The position numbers and the translations under genes are program-made. Shown here in pieces: positions 7,983 to 16,805 of a stretch of 58,483 bases of DNA. A model generated the notes under the pieces. The model ran no database searches and was not told where the DNA came from. It worked only from the letters and a program-made list of their open reading frames with translations. The stretch is taken from NCBI GenBank assembly GCA_014116815.1, contig JACGYV010000012.1, forward strand, positions 1 through 58,483, read 5' to 3'. Position 1 is the stretch's first letter. Each line of letters starts with the position of its first letter. This stretch comes from Holosporaceae bacterium 'Namur'. GTDB lineage: Bacteria > Pseudomonadota > Alphaproteobacteria > Rickettsiales > Midichloriaceae.

Positions 7983-9383
7983 ATGACCAAAATGACCATA
8001 TATGAAAAGCTTTTAGAAAAGCATTTTCATCCACAAATTATTATCCCTCAATTAGCTGAGGAACTAGGCCTGGAACAGGCAATCATCATACAACAACTTC
8101 ATTACTGGCTGCAAAAATGTGGTAAAATAATCGATGGTAATGTTTGGGTATATAATACCTTTAATGATTGGAGTAAGCAGTTTGCTTATTGGTCTATCTC
8201 TAAAATTAAAAGATTTTTTTATTCTTTAGAAAAGCAGGGCATCATTTTATCTAAAAAACTTAATGCATGTAAATCAGACCATACCAAGTGGTATTCAATT
8301 GATTACACTAAGCTTATTGAGATACTACAAAATTTCATGCCTGAAAAAAATTTTAGCTCAGAACAATTTGAACTATCTTTGTGTCAATCTGACACAATCA
8401 TTAATAGGTTAACAGATAATAACCACCATAATACTAACTTTCTTTCTAATAATAATAAAACTAGTTCAAGGTTTAGAAAACCAGACAGACAAAATTTAAA
8501 TTCTTTTGAAAAAGAAAGTTTTAAAGATGTTATGCAAACAATACCTTCACACAATCATATGTTCAAAACATTAGATAAAAAGACCGTTATAGTAGAGAAA
8601 GAGATATCAGAAGAAGGAACTGATATCTGTAACCAAATGATAGAAATATGGAACAAAATATTTTTAAACCAGAAAGATAAAGCAATAATGTCTAATAGCA
8701 GGGGACAAAAGCTAATTAGCTTATGGGAAGGAATAGTAGAAAAAGACATGAGTAGGTGGGAAGAGCTATGTATAAAAGTAAACTCAAGTAAGTTTTTAAT
8801 GGGAGAAAAGAAGGCAGGGTTTAAGGCATATTTTGATTGGGTAATATGTGAGTTGACAGCAATGAAGATATTAGCAGGAGAATACGGGGTAGGGGATAGG
8901 GTACCGGATATAGAGAAGGAAAGAGAGAAGATAAGGGAAAAAGAAATTATAAAGTTTAGAGAAGAGAATAAACGTAAGGCAGAAGAAAGAAGGAAAGAAG
9001 AGATTATAGAAATAAAGGTACAGAAAATAGCGAATGAACTTAGAAGTAAGGCGTTAGCTGAGCTAGAAGATAGTTGGAGTAGGGCAGGGGAAGAGAAGGG
9101 GAGGAAAGAATTTGAAGAATACATGTTTAGTGATAAACAGGAATACAAAGTTGTAGATCCTTTTAAGGAAGAGTTTAGAAGGCAAGGTTGGGAGATGGCA
9201 TTTGCTGAATATGTATATACCCAATTTAAGTTGCATCATTATATACGAAAAAGTGAAGAAGCTTTTATTAATGAAGCTAAAAGTCATATATGTACAAATA
9301 GCTCATCAAATATAGTAATAAATTACAATCAAATCAGCATAGAATCAAATGCTAATCAAATTATAAGTAATATTGATAAGTAA
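7983..9383 (+). CDS. Plasmid/phage-type replication protein with winged helix-turn-helix
   Basis: 466 residues. The first ~110 residues (LGLEQAIIIQQLHYWL, then VWVYNTFNDWSKQF and SKIKRFFYSLEKQGII) match the winged-helix domain seen in many phage and plasmid replication initiation proteins. A low-complexity linker follows, then a helical domain (about 205-300) and a long charged coiled coil (KEREKIREKEIIKFREENKR onward). The ATG at 7983 is preceded by AAGGAG at 7967-7972; an ATG at 7978 would stop after two codons. Divergent placement from parA-parB fits a replication and partition module. It probably binds the nearby inverted repeats to start replication; a transcriptional regulator is the alternative. 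Confidence 0.65.
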   Translation: MTKMTIYEKLLEKHFHPQIIIPQLAEELGLEQAIIIQQLHYWLQKCGKIIDGNVWVYNTFNDWSKQFAYWSISKIKRFFYSLEKQGIILSKKLNACKSDHTKWYSIDYTKLIEILQNFMPEKNFSSEQFELSLCQSDTIINRLTDNNHHNTNFLSNNNKTSSRFRKPDRQNLNSFEKESFKDVMQTIPSHNHMFKTLDKKTVIVEKEISEEGTDICNQMIEIWNKIFLNQKDKAIMSNSRGQKLISLWEGIVEKDMSRWEELCIKVNSSKFLMGEKKAGFKAYFDWVICELTAMKILAGEYGVGDRVPDIEKEREKIREKEIIKFREENKRKAEERRKEEIIEIKVQKIANELRSKALAELEDSWSRAGEEKGRKEFEEYMFSDKQEYKVVDPFKEEFRRQGWEMAFAEYVYTQFKLHHYIRKSEEAFINEAKSHICTNSSSNIVINYNQISIESNANQIISNIDK

Positions 9384-9645
9384 TATTGGTGTTAATTAAA
9401 TACTATAATATAAATAATATTTAATATAAGAATATCAAATAAGAAGATATTAAATTAAAAAATTAAGTAGAATTAAATAAAAATTTATTTATAATATGAA
9501 AATAAATCCTTATTAGGAAGAAAGTAAAAGATAATTTTCTTTATAGTTTAAAAAACATAATTGATTATGAAAATTCTCTCAGTAACTAATACCATAGCAT
9601 TAATACAAAGATGATAAATATGATTTAAAAATAAACTAAAAAGGT

Positions 9646-10284
9646 ATGGATAGTATGTTAAATAAAACATTTGAAAAAGAAATATGTAAAGTAACAATCG
9701 ATCCAATTTATTCTATACAGACTGCAAGATTATATATTCGGCAAACTTTTAAAAATGATTTAGATAATTTTATATCTCTATATGGGGATGAAAAAGTTAT
9801 GGAAAAATATACTGATGGAAATATCCGTAATCCAGAAAGAATAAAAATAATGATAGATATTAATATAAAAAGGTGGGAAGAAAAAAATCCTTATAGCAGT
9901 ATGTCAATATTTGATAAAGAAACTAACGAATTTATGGGTAATATTTTTATCTCATCATTTGAAAGAAGTGACAATACTGGCTTACTTGGGTTTCTTTTTC
10001 ATCAAAAATTTTGGAACAAGGGTTTTGCTAAGGAGGCGGCTTTTGCTCTTACAAATGTATTCATTCCTTATATTACCTCAGTAAGTAATATTGAAACAAT
10101 TAATGAAATTATTGCTTATGCAAGACCTGACAATCTCGCTTCAAACAAAATTCTGCAATTTTGTGGTTTTGAATTAAGTGAGGTTGTTGAAAAATTTGGA
10201 GCGGAAAGATTTAAATACAGCTTAACTCTAGAAAGATTAAAAAATATAAGATGTAACCGCGAACAAAATACCCTATGTATTTAG
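9646..10284 (+). CDS. GNAT acetyltransferase, RimJ/RimL-like
   Basis: 212 residues. The N-terminal TARLYIRQTFKNDLDNFISL and the motif A region FLFHQKFWNKGFAKEAAFAL are typical of the Acetyltransf_3 group, followed by AYARPDNLASNKILQFCGFE, which closes the acetyl-CoA fold. This group acetylates protein N-termini or small amines; the substrate here is unknown. Its end overlaps the following symporter-kinase gene by 10 bp, so the pair is translationally coupled. That links it to the signalling operon rather than to the acetyltransferase near 4875, which belongs to a different subgroup. Confidence 0.85.
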   Translation: MDSMLNKTFEKEICKVTIDPIYSIQTARLYIRQTFKNDLDNFISLYGDEKVMEKYTDGNIRNPERIKIMIDINIKRWEEKNPYSSMSIFDKETNEFMGNIFISSFERSDNTGLLGFLFHQKFWNKGFAKEAAFALTNVFIPYITSVSNIETINEIIAYARPDNLASNKILQFCGFELSEVVEKFGAERFKYSLTLERLKNIRCNREQNTLCI

Positions 10285-12947
10285 ATATCTCTATTGTAAT
10301 AATTTTTTTAATTTCAAACTTAATATTAGGTGTAATATCAGGCACTAAAATTAAAAACTTAAGAGAATATGCAGTTGGCAATAGAAATATTTCAGGTGTT
10401 ATTCTTGCTATAACCGTTATAGCGACCTTGGTTGGTGGTGGATCATCGCTTGGAACCTCAACGGAAGTTTATAAATTTGGAATAATTGTTATTGTGGCTA
10501 AGTATGGTGTAAGCTTGGGGATGCTTATAATAGCCTATTTTATAGCTCCTAGAATGGAAAGGTTTTTTGGGTTTGTATCAGTAGGTGAGATAATGGGGAG
10601 GCTATATGGTGAAAACGCGAGAATTATTACCGGCATATCAGGAGCATTATTATGCACCGGAAGAATGGCGGCGCAAGTTCTAGCATTAGGTTATATATCA
10701 AGTTATTTCTTTAATATAGATGAAAAATTTGCAATAATTCTTGGATCTTTAATAGTTACCATATCTTCGGCATTTGGTGGTATAAAAGCTATTGTATATA
10801 CTGATGTCTTACAATTTATAATTATAATAATAACTATTCCCATTATATTAAGTATAGGGATTCAGGAAGTCGGAGGATATAAAGAGCTAATTAGTTCTCT
10901 ACCATGGGATAAAAAAACTATATTTCCTAGTTCAGACATGTTTAAAAAATACTTTTTCGTTTTTTTGTACATGGCCTTACCATTATTATCTCCTCCTTTT
11001 GTACAAAGAATGTTAATGGCAGGAAATATTGATCAAATAAAAAAATCTTTTATATCAACTGCAATCATTGATTTTATATTTACTACTATTGCTGGATTTA
11101 TAGGCTTAATAACATTAAAGCTTTACCCCTCAATAGATCCTAACCATGCGTTTCTCAAGTTGGTAAACACTTTAACGCCTATTGGAATAAAGGGATTAGT
11201 AATTATAGGTCTTCTTTCTATTCTTATGTCTACTGCTGATGCTTACTTAAATATGATAAGTATAAGCTTGGTTAATGATGTTGCAAAACCTCTCAAATTA
11301 AATTTATCTACTAAAAAAGAATTATTATATACAAGGATTTTAACTGTTTTTGTAGGTATTTTAGCAGCTTTAATAGCACTAAATTTTAAAAATATATTTG
11401 AGTTAGCAATATATGCTACTAATTTTTGGGGGCCAATTATAGTAGCCCCGCTGTTGCTTGGAATATTTGGTATAAAAGGAAATTACAAATCTTTTATATA
11501 TGGGGCAACAGCGGGATTATCTGTTTTTATTATGTGGGAAGTCTTAAAATTAAAAGATAAAACATATATTTATAGTACTATTCCAAGCGTGGTTGCAAAC
11601 ATAAGCACTTTTCTTTTATATTCTGCCATTCAAAAAGCAAAAAATGTTGAAAGATGTTTAATAGTGCCAAAAACATCTCTTAGTTCAGGTAAAAAGAGAT
11701 TTAAAAAGTTTATTTTAAAAATATCTAACCTCGATTTAATAAAGTTTTGTGATCGAAATACCGAACAAGATAGTATACCATATCAAGGTTTTGCGATTTT
11801 TATGTTAATAAACCAAATTGCTAGGTACTTTACAAATTTTGTTGAAACTAATGTTCAAAGTATTATTTTAGCTTTCATATCTGGGATATTATGCGTAGTT
11901 GTTTTATTAAAAGATAAATTAAATAAGGATATTAAAAAATATGAATCTTTATTCTGGTTTATTACTATAACATTTAGTTTAGTAATAATGCCTTTTTATA
12001 TTTTATATATAACAAATTTTAACACAAATTGTCTTATATCTTTTTTACTTTCAATATTTATATTATCAGTAATTGTAAACTGGATAATGTTTTTAATACT
12101 GCTATATACAGGTATATTTCTAACACTTCTCTGCATTTTATTTATCCCAAATAACAATATTATAAGTAATACGGAAGGAGTAACGTGGTTTATATATATG
12201 TTAGCTTTTGTGTTCTTCTTAAATATGTTTTTTAAAAAAAGAAGTGAAGAAACCGACGAGCAAAGAATAACCATTGCTAAAAATTTAGGCGGAATGATTA
12301 CGCATGAATTAAAAACACCATTATTAAGATTTTCATCAATTAATAATAGGTTTAAAAAAGTTATTAACGAAAATAATATGGATATTTTAGAAGGTATACA
12401 AAACGATTTTTATAAAAACCTGAAGTATATAGGAAATACAATAGAAATGATTAGTTATAAACTTCAAGGAGCGGAGATTATAACAGAGTTAGAGGAGACG
12501 CCAATTAACCAATTATTGAATGATATTATGAGCAATTACCCTTTCCAATCGGAAGAGGAAATGAAAATGATCGAGATCAATTGTTTATATAATTTTAAAC
12601 TTAATGTTGATAAATCTCTATTTTATCACTTACTATATAATCTTCTGAATAATGCTATTTATTACTTAAAAAATACACCTGGCGGGTCTATAAAAATAAA
12701 TACTGGAGTTAATGATAAATATAACATTATTTATGTGGAAGATAACGGGCCAGGGATTCCTCCCGATATGGAAGAAGTAATATTTCGAAGTTATTATACT
12801 ACTAAAAGAAATGGAGCCGGTTTAGGTTTATATTTTTGTAATCAAGCAATGAAAAAACATGAGGGAGATATAAAGTGCGAATCAAAGCATGGGGTTTATA
12901 CAAAATTTATACTTTACTTTCCAAAACATTTAAACAATAGAGGATAA
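10275..12947 (+). CDS. Sodium:solute symporter-like sensor histidine kinase
   Basis: 890 residues. The first ~460 residues form a many-helix sodium:solute symporter domain (LREYAVGNRNISGV, TRISSAFGGIKA-like SAFGGIKAIVYTD). More membrane helices follow to about residue 655. The kinase part has the H box MITHELKTPLLRF with the phospho-accepting His677, an N box (LLYNLLNNAIYYL), G1 (EDNGPGIPPD) and G2 (GAGLGLYFC). The architecture is that of CbrA-like receptors, where the symporter domain senses or carries a solute. It should autophosphorylate and pass phosphate to the response regulator encoded two bases downstream. The solute is unknown. A second gene of the same form lies at 53298-56048. Confidence 0.93.
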   Translation: MYLDISIVIIFLISNLILGVISGTKIKNLREYAVGNRNISGVILAITVIATLVGGGSSLGTSTEVYKFGIIVIVAKYGVSLGMLIIAYFIAPRMERFFGFVSVGEIMGRLYGENARIITGISGALLCTGRMAAQVLALGYISSYFFNIDEKFAIILGSLIVTISSAFGGIKAIVYTDVLQFIIIIITIPIILSIGIQEVGGYKELISSLPWDKKTIFPSSDMFKKYFFVFLYMALPLLSPPFVQRMLMAGNIDQIKKSFISTAIIDFIFTTIAGFIGLITLKLYPSIDPNHAFLKLVNTLTPIGIKGLVIIGLLSILMSTADAYLNMISISLVNDVAKPLKLNLSTKKELLYTRILTVFVGILAALIALNFKNIFELAIYATNFWGPIIVAPLLLGIFGIKGNYKSFIYGATAGLSVFIMWEVLKLKDKTYIYSTIPSVVANISTFLLYSAIQKAKNVERCLIVPKTSLSSGKKRFKKFILKISNLDLIKFCDRNTEQDSIPYQGFAIFMLINQIARYFTNFVETNVQSIILAFISGILCVVVLLKDKLNKDIKKYESLFWFITITFSLVIMPFYILYITNFNTNCLISFLLSIFILSVIVNWIMFLILLYTGIFLTLLCILFIPNNNIISNTEGVTWFIYMLAFVFFLNMFFKKRSEETDEQRITIAKNLGGMITHELKTPLLRFSSINNRFKKVINENNMDILEGIQNDFYKNLKYIGNTIEMISYKLQGAEIITELEETPINQLLNDIMSNYPFQSEEEMKMIEINCLYNFKLNVDKSLFYHLLYNLLNNAIYYLKNTPGGSIKINTGVNDKYNIIYVEDNGPGIPPDMEEVIFRSYYTTKRNGAGLGLYFCNQAMKKHEGDIKCESKHGVYTKFILYFPKHLNNRG

Positions 12948-12949
12948 AA

Positions 12950-13867
12950 ATGATCCCATTCTCATGGCCAACGAATATTATAATTATAGATGATGATGCA
13001 GGAATTCTTGAGATATTAGAGCCTATGATAGAACAAAATCATAATAGGCTGCATTTTTTTACTTCTCCCCAAAAAGCTTTAAAATTTATAGTCGACCACT
13101 CACAACTCGATATTCCAGATTCCATAGCTGAATACCAAGAATATGATTTTTCTATCCGAGAGCTTAAAATCGACCTCAAAAAGTCTTTTAAATTAGCTGA
13201 AAACAAGGACAAGTATAATCTGATCTCTGCTATAATATGCGATTATGATATGCCATACATATCAGGTGTAGATTTGTTTAAGCAAGCTAGTGAGTTTTGT
13301 AACGCTAGAAAAATATTGCTTACTGGTAGATTAGATCCAAGAGAAGCTATAGATTTAAAAGGTAACTTAATCGACGATTATTTAGAAAAGGACTATAAAG
13401 AAAATTTTGCTTTAAAGTTAAATCAAAAATTGAAAGATCAGATAAAACACTATTTTACAGGGCTTTTTCCATCTTTAAATTCATTGATTAAATATGATCC
13501 TGATTTTTATTTTGTAGGCAACCCATTAATTAAAGAATATTTTTATCAAGTATGTAAAGAAAACAATGTTACAGAATGTTATTTAATTGATTATACAGGC
13601 ATATATTATTTAATTAATGACAAGAAAGAAAATTTTATCTTTTTTGTTCAAAATAACGATCAGTTAGAAGTTATGATAGATGAATATAAAGATAGAATAA
13701 GTGATACTAAGTTAATTAAAAAACTACATAGCAAAGCTTACCAGGTAGTAAAATTAGAAAACGAAAAAATAATATACCCGAATTACAATGAATTAGAGAA
13801 ACATTTATATTCTGTTAATAAAGTTATTGGTGAACAATACTATATTTCTTTTATTAAGATCAATTAA
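12950..13867 (+). CDS. Response regulator with an expanded receiver domain
   Basis: 305 residues, starting two bases after the kinase stop, so it is its probable partner. The receiver begins with NIIIIDDDAG (acidic pair) and has the phosphorylation loop ICDYDMPYISG with Asp98, then LLTGR and a lysine-bearing end. The loop between the second helix and Asp98 is about 40 residues longer than in CheY. No DNA-binding domain of known type follows; the C-terminal ~140 residues (YFVGNPLIKEYFYQVCKEN) are unrecognised and may be an output or protein-interaction domain. Function beyond phosphotransfer is not known. Confidence 0.82.
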   Translation: MIPFSWPTNIIIIDDDAGILEILEPMIEQNHNRLHFFTSPQKALKFIVDHSQLDIPDSIAEYQEYDFSIRELKIDLKKSFKLAENKDKYNLISAIICDYDMPYISGVDLFKQASEFCNARKILLTGRLDPREAIDLKGNLIDDYLEKDYKENFALKLNQKLKDQIKHYFTGLFPSLNSLIKYDPDFYFVGNPLIKEYFYQVCKENNVTECYLIDYTGIYYLINDKKENFIFFVQNNDQLEVMIDEYKDRISDTKLIKKLHSKAYQVVKLENEKIIYPNYNELEKHLYSVNKVIGEQYYISFIKIN

Positions 13868-14045
13868 TGTAAATAAAAATAACATAAAAATATACTGCGC
13901 AGTTAATCCTTTAAGTTAAGGTGTTGTAATGACAAGTTTTACCTAAAATTTTCACATCAGATATAAAGCTAAATTATATATAGATATTATTTTAATAGAA
14001 GCAGAAAAATTTATTTATATACTTAAATACTTCGAGGCTACCAGG

Positions 14046-14501
14046 TTAATAAAGGTTAGCATTTTTATCAATAATCCATTCTATAAACTTTTTATCTACC
14101 TGTTTGTTATTTTTTAAAAGGGAATAGACATATCCTTCTTTTAATACATCTAGAAATTGGTCTAGAGATAGGTCCTGCTTTAAATTCTTTATGCAAAGTA
14201 CAGTATGATCTAATACTTGGTAAAATAGATCAATTAATGTTTCGTATTGGATATCTTGTTTTTTAACAGCTTTTATTACAGTTTTTTCCGGATCTTCTAA
14301 GAGTTCATCGATTGTACAGTTTAAAACATTTGCAATTGACGAAATTGTTTCAAGAGTTGGATTTTTAGAACGCCCATGAATTATATTCGTCGCAGCACCG
14401 CGATTTAAGCCTGCTCTTTTTTCGAGCTCAATCGGGCCAAGGTTCTTTTCCTTCATTCTATTAAGCACTTGGGCTTTTAAGTTATTTGCAAAGACGCTCA
14501 T
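14046..14501 (-). CDS. XRE-family transcriptional regulator
   Basis: 151 residues from the ATG at 14501. Residues ~5-65 form a Cro/C1 helix-turn-helix (ELEKRAGLNRGAATNIIHGR, then PTLETISSIANVL). The C-terminal half is helical and may dimerise or take a signal. An upstream in-frame ATG at 14588 would add 29 unconserved residues and would place the coding region over the repeated TGTATATAA sites, so the 14501 start is preferred. It diverges from ssb and the tra operon, and is the natural candidate for the repressor of conjugation genes. Confidence 0.85.
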   Translation of the reverse strand: MSVFANNLKAQVLNRMKEKNLGPIELEKRAGLNRGAATNIIHGRSKNPTLETISSIANVLNCTIDELLEDPEKTVIKAVKKQDIQYETLIDLFYQVLDHTVLCIKNLKQDLSLDQFLDVLKEGYVYSLLKNNKQVDKKFIEWIIDKNANLY

Positions 14502-14551
14502 TACTGATAAATAGTTTTTTTGAAAATATATTTTATCATAATTATAAGAAA

Positions 14552-14632
14552 TGTATATAAAAATACTTGCGGTGTATATAAAGCTCATGTATAATTATAT
14601 AGCGAGCAGGTAGTTGCGTTATATACAGCGCA
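14552..14632. promoter_or_regulatory. Repeated operator half-sites between XRE regulator and ssb
   Basis: TGTATATAA occurs at 14552-14560 and 14573-14581 and in reverse at 14619-14627. The last two lie in a 17-bp inverted repeat (14568-14584 against 14616-14632) matching at 15 of 17 positions. A further AGCGC/GCGCT pair lies at 14627-14643. A TATAAT-like box on the minus strand falls near 14590. The layout is what a Cro-type repressor would bind to control both its own gene and the divergent tra leader. Confidence 0.6.
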
Positions 14633-14660
14633 CTGATAGCGCTAATTAAATAAAAATTTC

Positions 14661-14743
14661 AGATAGAGTGATCAGTTTGGATCTAACCACTCTATCTAGA
14701 GGTCTGATAGACCTTTATATCCGAATTCCAATCTATCAGATCT
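14661..14743 (+). promoter_or_regulatory. Two tandem hairpins in the leader before ssb
   Basis: Hairpin one pairs AGATAGAGTG (14661-14670) with CACTCTATCT (14688-14697), ten perfect pairs with a 17-base loop. Hairpin two pairs 14700-14710 with 14733-14743, eleven pairs with one G-U. They sit two bases apart in the leader of the transfer operon. No U-run follows, so simple termination is unlikely. They may be a regulatory RNA structure, a protein site, or part of an origin of transfer, which is otherwise not located. Confidence 0.5.
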
Positions 14744-14811
14744 CCGAGCAATTAGCAAGTAAAAATGGCGGTAATGCTAAACTGTTACTGTTTGATATAT
14801 AGGAGATAATT

Positions 14812-15228
14812 ATGCGAAGCGGAGCGTATGTAGAAATACTTGGTAGATTAGGTAGTGATATACAAATCAGATCTACACGAGAGGGTAAACCCTATGGGGT
14901 TTTATCTATAGCTGTAAATAAAAAGGTAAAGTCTTCATCTCAAAATGGTGCACCTAAGTCCATTGCAAAGTGGTATAAAGCAATTGTTTGGAATGAGCAC
15001 TTATTAGTAAAAATGGAGCCTCTTCTTAAGACCGGCAAGAAAATTCTCTTAATAGGGGAATTAGATGTAATTCAACCAACTGCACCTGGAACAAAATCCC
15101 ACAACATCATCCTAGTTAAAAGTAAATCAGGAATAGCAGTACTGGCAGAAACTTCGATGTCTGAGGTAGAAGAAGAGACCTCTATCGAAGAACAAGAAGA
15201 AATATTGCCTGAAGAGTTAACAGCTTAG
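14812..15228 (+). CDS. ssb: Single-stranded DNA-binding protein
   Basis: 138 residues. An OB-fold is seen from residue 6 (YVEILGRLGSDIQIRSTREG) through AKWYKAIVWNEHLLVKM and GKKILLIGELD. The C-terminus is acidic (EVEEETSIEEQEEILPEEL) but lacks the DDDIPF-type tip of chromosomal SSB. It coats single strands during transfer or replication. A GGAGATAATT ribosome site precedes the ATG. It heads the transfer operon, which suits a plasmid SSB needed when the single strand enters the recipient. Confidence 0.85.
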   Translation: MRSGAYVEILGRLGSDIQIRSTREGKPYGVLSIAVNKKVKSSSQNGAPKSIAKWYKAIVWNEHLLVKMEPLLKTGKKILLIGELDVIQPTAPGTKSHNIILVKSKSGIAVLAETSMSEVEEETSIEEQEEILPEELTA

Positions 15229-15257
15229 TTTTTACATATTTCAATAAATATAAAAAA

Positions 15258-15285
15258 GCAGCAGATGCTTATCCCTTACTGCTGC
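15258..15285 (+). terminator. Hairpin between the two SSB-like genes
   Basis: GCAGCAG (15258-15264) pairs perfectly with CTGCTGC (15279-15285). No U-tract follows, so it may be a partial terminator, an RNA processing site or a translation control element. It ends nine bases before the AAGGAG of the next gene. Confidence 0.4.
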
Positions 15286-15306
15286 ATAAAATTAAGGAGC
15301 AAGTTT

Positions 15307-15771
15307 ATGGTAATAAGTGGAGCATATATTCAACTTTGCGGGACTATTATTCAAGGAATAGAAATTAAACGTACCGAGAGCGGGAAAAAATTTGGGTTAT
15401 CTAGAGTACAAGTTAGTAAGAGAATAAGCTTTGACTTTGATACCGATGAACTTACCCATGGAGAGAGGAGATTTACTGCATTCATTTGGAATAAAGAGTT
15501 ATTTAAACCGGCTCAAGAACTTTTAAAGAAAGGTAGAAAAGTAAAATTATTTGGTGAACTGGATTATATGCCGGTTAGGGTATTGCCCCCTGAGGTGTTC
15601 TTAGCAAATTCCCCGGAAGACGGGTTATTACTTACTATTAATATAACAAAGATATCAAGTGATACGCAAAGAAAGAGTAGCAAGGATATATACTATCCTA
15701 AAAACAAATTTCAATCGGCACATACAAAGACGGTATTCATTCAAAATAACCTAGAAGGCGGTATACAATGA
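15307..15771 (+). CDS. Second SSB-like OB-fold protein
   Basis: 154 residues from the ATG at 15307, which has AAGGAG at 15294-15299; the frame opens at 15265 but that ATG lies in the upstream hairpin. The N-terminus parallels ssb (MVISGAYIQLCGTIIQGIEI against MRSGAYVEILGRLG), with TAFIWNKELFKPAQELLKKG matching the WNEHLLVKMEPLLKTG segment. The two genes look like an old tandem duplication. This copy has a different, basic C-terminal tail instead of an acidic one. It probably binds single-stranded DNA, perhaps with a separate partner in transfer. Confidence 0.7.
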   Translation: MVISGAYIQLCGTIIQGIEIKRTESGKKFGLSRVQVSKRISFDFDTDELTHGERRFTAFIWNKELFKPAQELLKKGRKVKLFGELDYMPVRVLPPEVFLANSPEDGLLLTINITKISSDTQRKSSKDIYYPKNKFQSAHTKTVFIQNNLEGGIQ

Positions 15772-15986
15772 ACCGACAATCCAAGGCAAAAGAATTTACA
15801 AATGCTCAACAACGGTACTTTAAGCATATTTTGATATTACTAACTATGTCTCCAATAGTTGTAGCAAGCTTGGCTAATGTCCGGCCTAGTTTCCGGGCAA
15901 CTGCAAGAGAAAAACTAATTTTAATTAATATTATAGGCATATGGAGCTGCAATCAGCTTAATCATCGATCTTATAACCTTTCATAA
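15768..15986 (+). CDS. Small membrane protein of unknown function
   Basis: 72 residues, not recognised. Its ATG overlaps the stop of the SSB-like gene (ATGA), and its stop overlaps the next frame, which supports translational coupling in the operon. Residues ~19-38 (FKHILILLTMSPIVVASL) look like one membrane segment. The position just before the pilin gene would suit a small entry or assembly factor, but that is speculation, and it could be a chance frame. Confidence 0.4.
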   Translation: MNRQSKAKEFTNAQQRYFKHILILLTMSPIVVASLANVRPSFRATAREKLILINIIGIWSCNQLNHRSYNLS

Positions 15987-16000
15987 TGAGGAGAAAAACG

Positions 16001-16507
16001 ATGAGCAACAAGATTCACTATAAAAACTATAGGGAATTAAGGGAGAGGGGTTGTAAAGAGAAAGGTAAACTTTTTCTTTATGAATTTTTTAATCGACTTA
16101 ATACAAGAGGATATATGAATAAAAAACCACCAAGCTTAATTACAGGGCTAAAGCAAAAAATAGCTTTGTTAAGCGAGAAAACAAACCATCAAATAGTTAA
16201 GCAATATGTTTGTATAAGTAACAATGAGCACCTTAAAACTATGGGAGCTGTTGCTTTGGTTGCTATGTTGTTTGTCCCGGAAATAGGGCTTGCGGCTGAT
16301 AATGTCGATGCCTTCAAATCGATGTTTGATAAGATAACCGGTTGGGTAACCGGAAGTGCAGGTAAATTGATTACCGTTATTTCCATATTATTTGCTTCAA
16401 TTATGGGTGTAGCAGGGTTTTCAATGAAGTTTGTCTTAGGTTCCTTCGGAGTGGGTATGTTACTTGCTTCCTCAGTCACCATAGTTAACATGTTATTTGC
16501 CGGTTAA
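16001..16507 (+). CDS. traA: TraA-like F-type pilin precursor
   Basis: 168 residues from the ATG at 16001, preceded by AGGAG at 15989-15993; an in-frame ATG at 15986 lacks such a site. The last ~70 residues have the F-pilin form: a hydrophobic leader ending in EIGLAA, a short polar stretch (DNVDAFKSMFDKITGW), then two membrane helices separated by a short basic turn (SMKFVLGSF). Cleavage near GLAA would give a ~70-residue pilin. The leader of about 95 residues is much longer than that of F TraA. It is first of the tra genes, directly before traL, as in F. Confidence 0.75.
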   Translation: MSNKIHYKNYRELRERGCKEKGKLFLYEFFNRLNTRGYMNKKPPSLITGLKQKIALLSEKTNHQIVKQYVCISNNEHLKTMGAVALVAMLFVPEIGLAADNVDAFKSMFDKITGWVTGSAGKLITVISILFASIMGVAGFSMKFVLGSFGVGMLLASSVTIVNMLFAG

Positions 16508-16508
16508 T

Positions 16509-16805
16509 ATGAGCTATCGCATTCCAAAGACATTAGATAATCCGATAAGGTGTGTAGGAATACCTATTGATACGTTAATGGTATTTATGGTGATTTGGAG
16601 TGCGTTATTTTTATTTGACCAACCGATTTGGGGAATGGTGGCAGGGGTGATTGGAGCAAATGTATTTTCCAGGTACAGAAGCAGATCAATAACCAGAAGA
16701 TTAATCAGGTTTATTTATTGGTACCTGCCGTGTGAAGTTAATTTTATTCGCGGTGTACAAGGTCATCAAAGGAAAATGAATATGGAATTAAAGAAATGGA
16801 AGTAG
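16509..16805 (+). CDS. traL: TraL, F-type pilus assembly membrane protein
   Basis: 98 residues, close to F TraL size. It begins YRIPKTLDNPIRCVGIPID and has one or two membrane segments (LMVFMVIWSALFLF, WGMVAGVIGANVF), then a basic tail (RYRSRSITRRLIRF). A TTG at 16497 would extend it four residues over traA; the ATG at 16509, one base after the traA stop, is preferred. TraL is an inner-membrane part of the F-type channel, equivalent to VirB3. Its end overlaps traE. Confidence 0.88.
   Translation: MSYRIPKTLDNPIRCVGIPIDTLMVFMVIWSALFLFDQPIWGMVAGVIGANVFSRYRSRSITRRLIRFIYWYLPCEVNFIRGVQGHQRKMNMELKKWK

Noticed and set aside
8555..9287. Minus-strand serine/phenylalanine-rich frames
   Set aside because: Shadows of the charged coiled-coil part of the rep-like gene on the plus strand.
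14502..14588. Upstream start of the XRE regulator
   Set aside because: It would add residues without domain features and overlap the repeated operator sites; the ATG at 14501 fits better.
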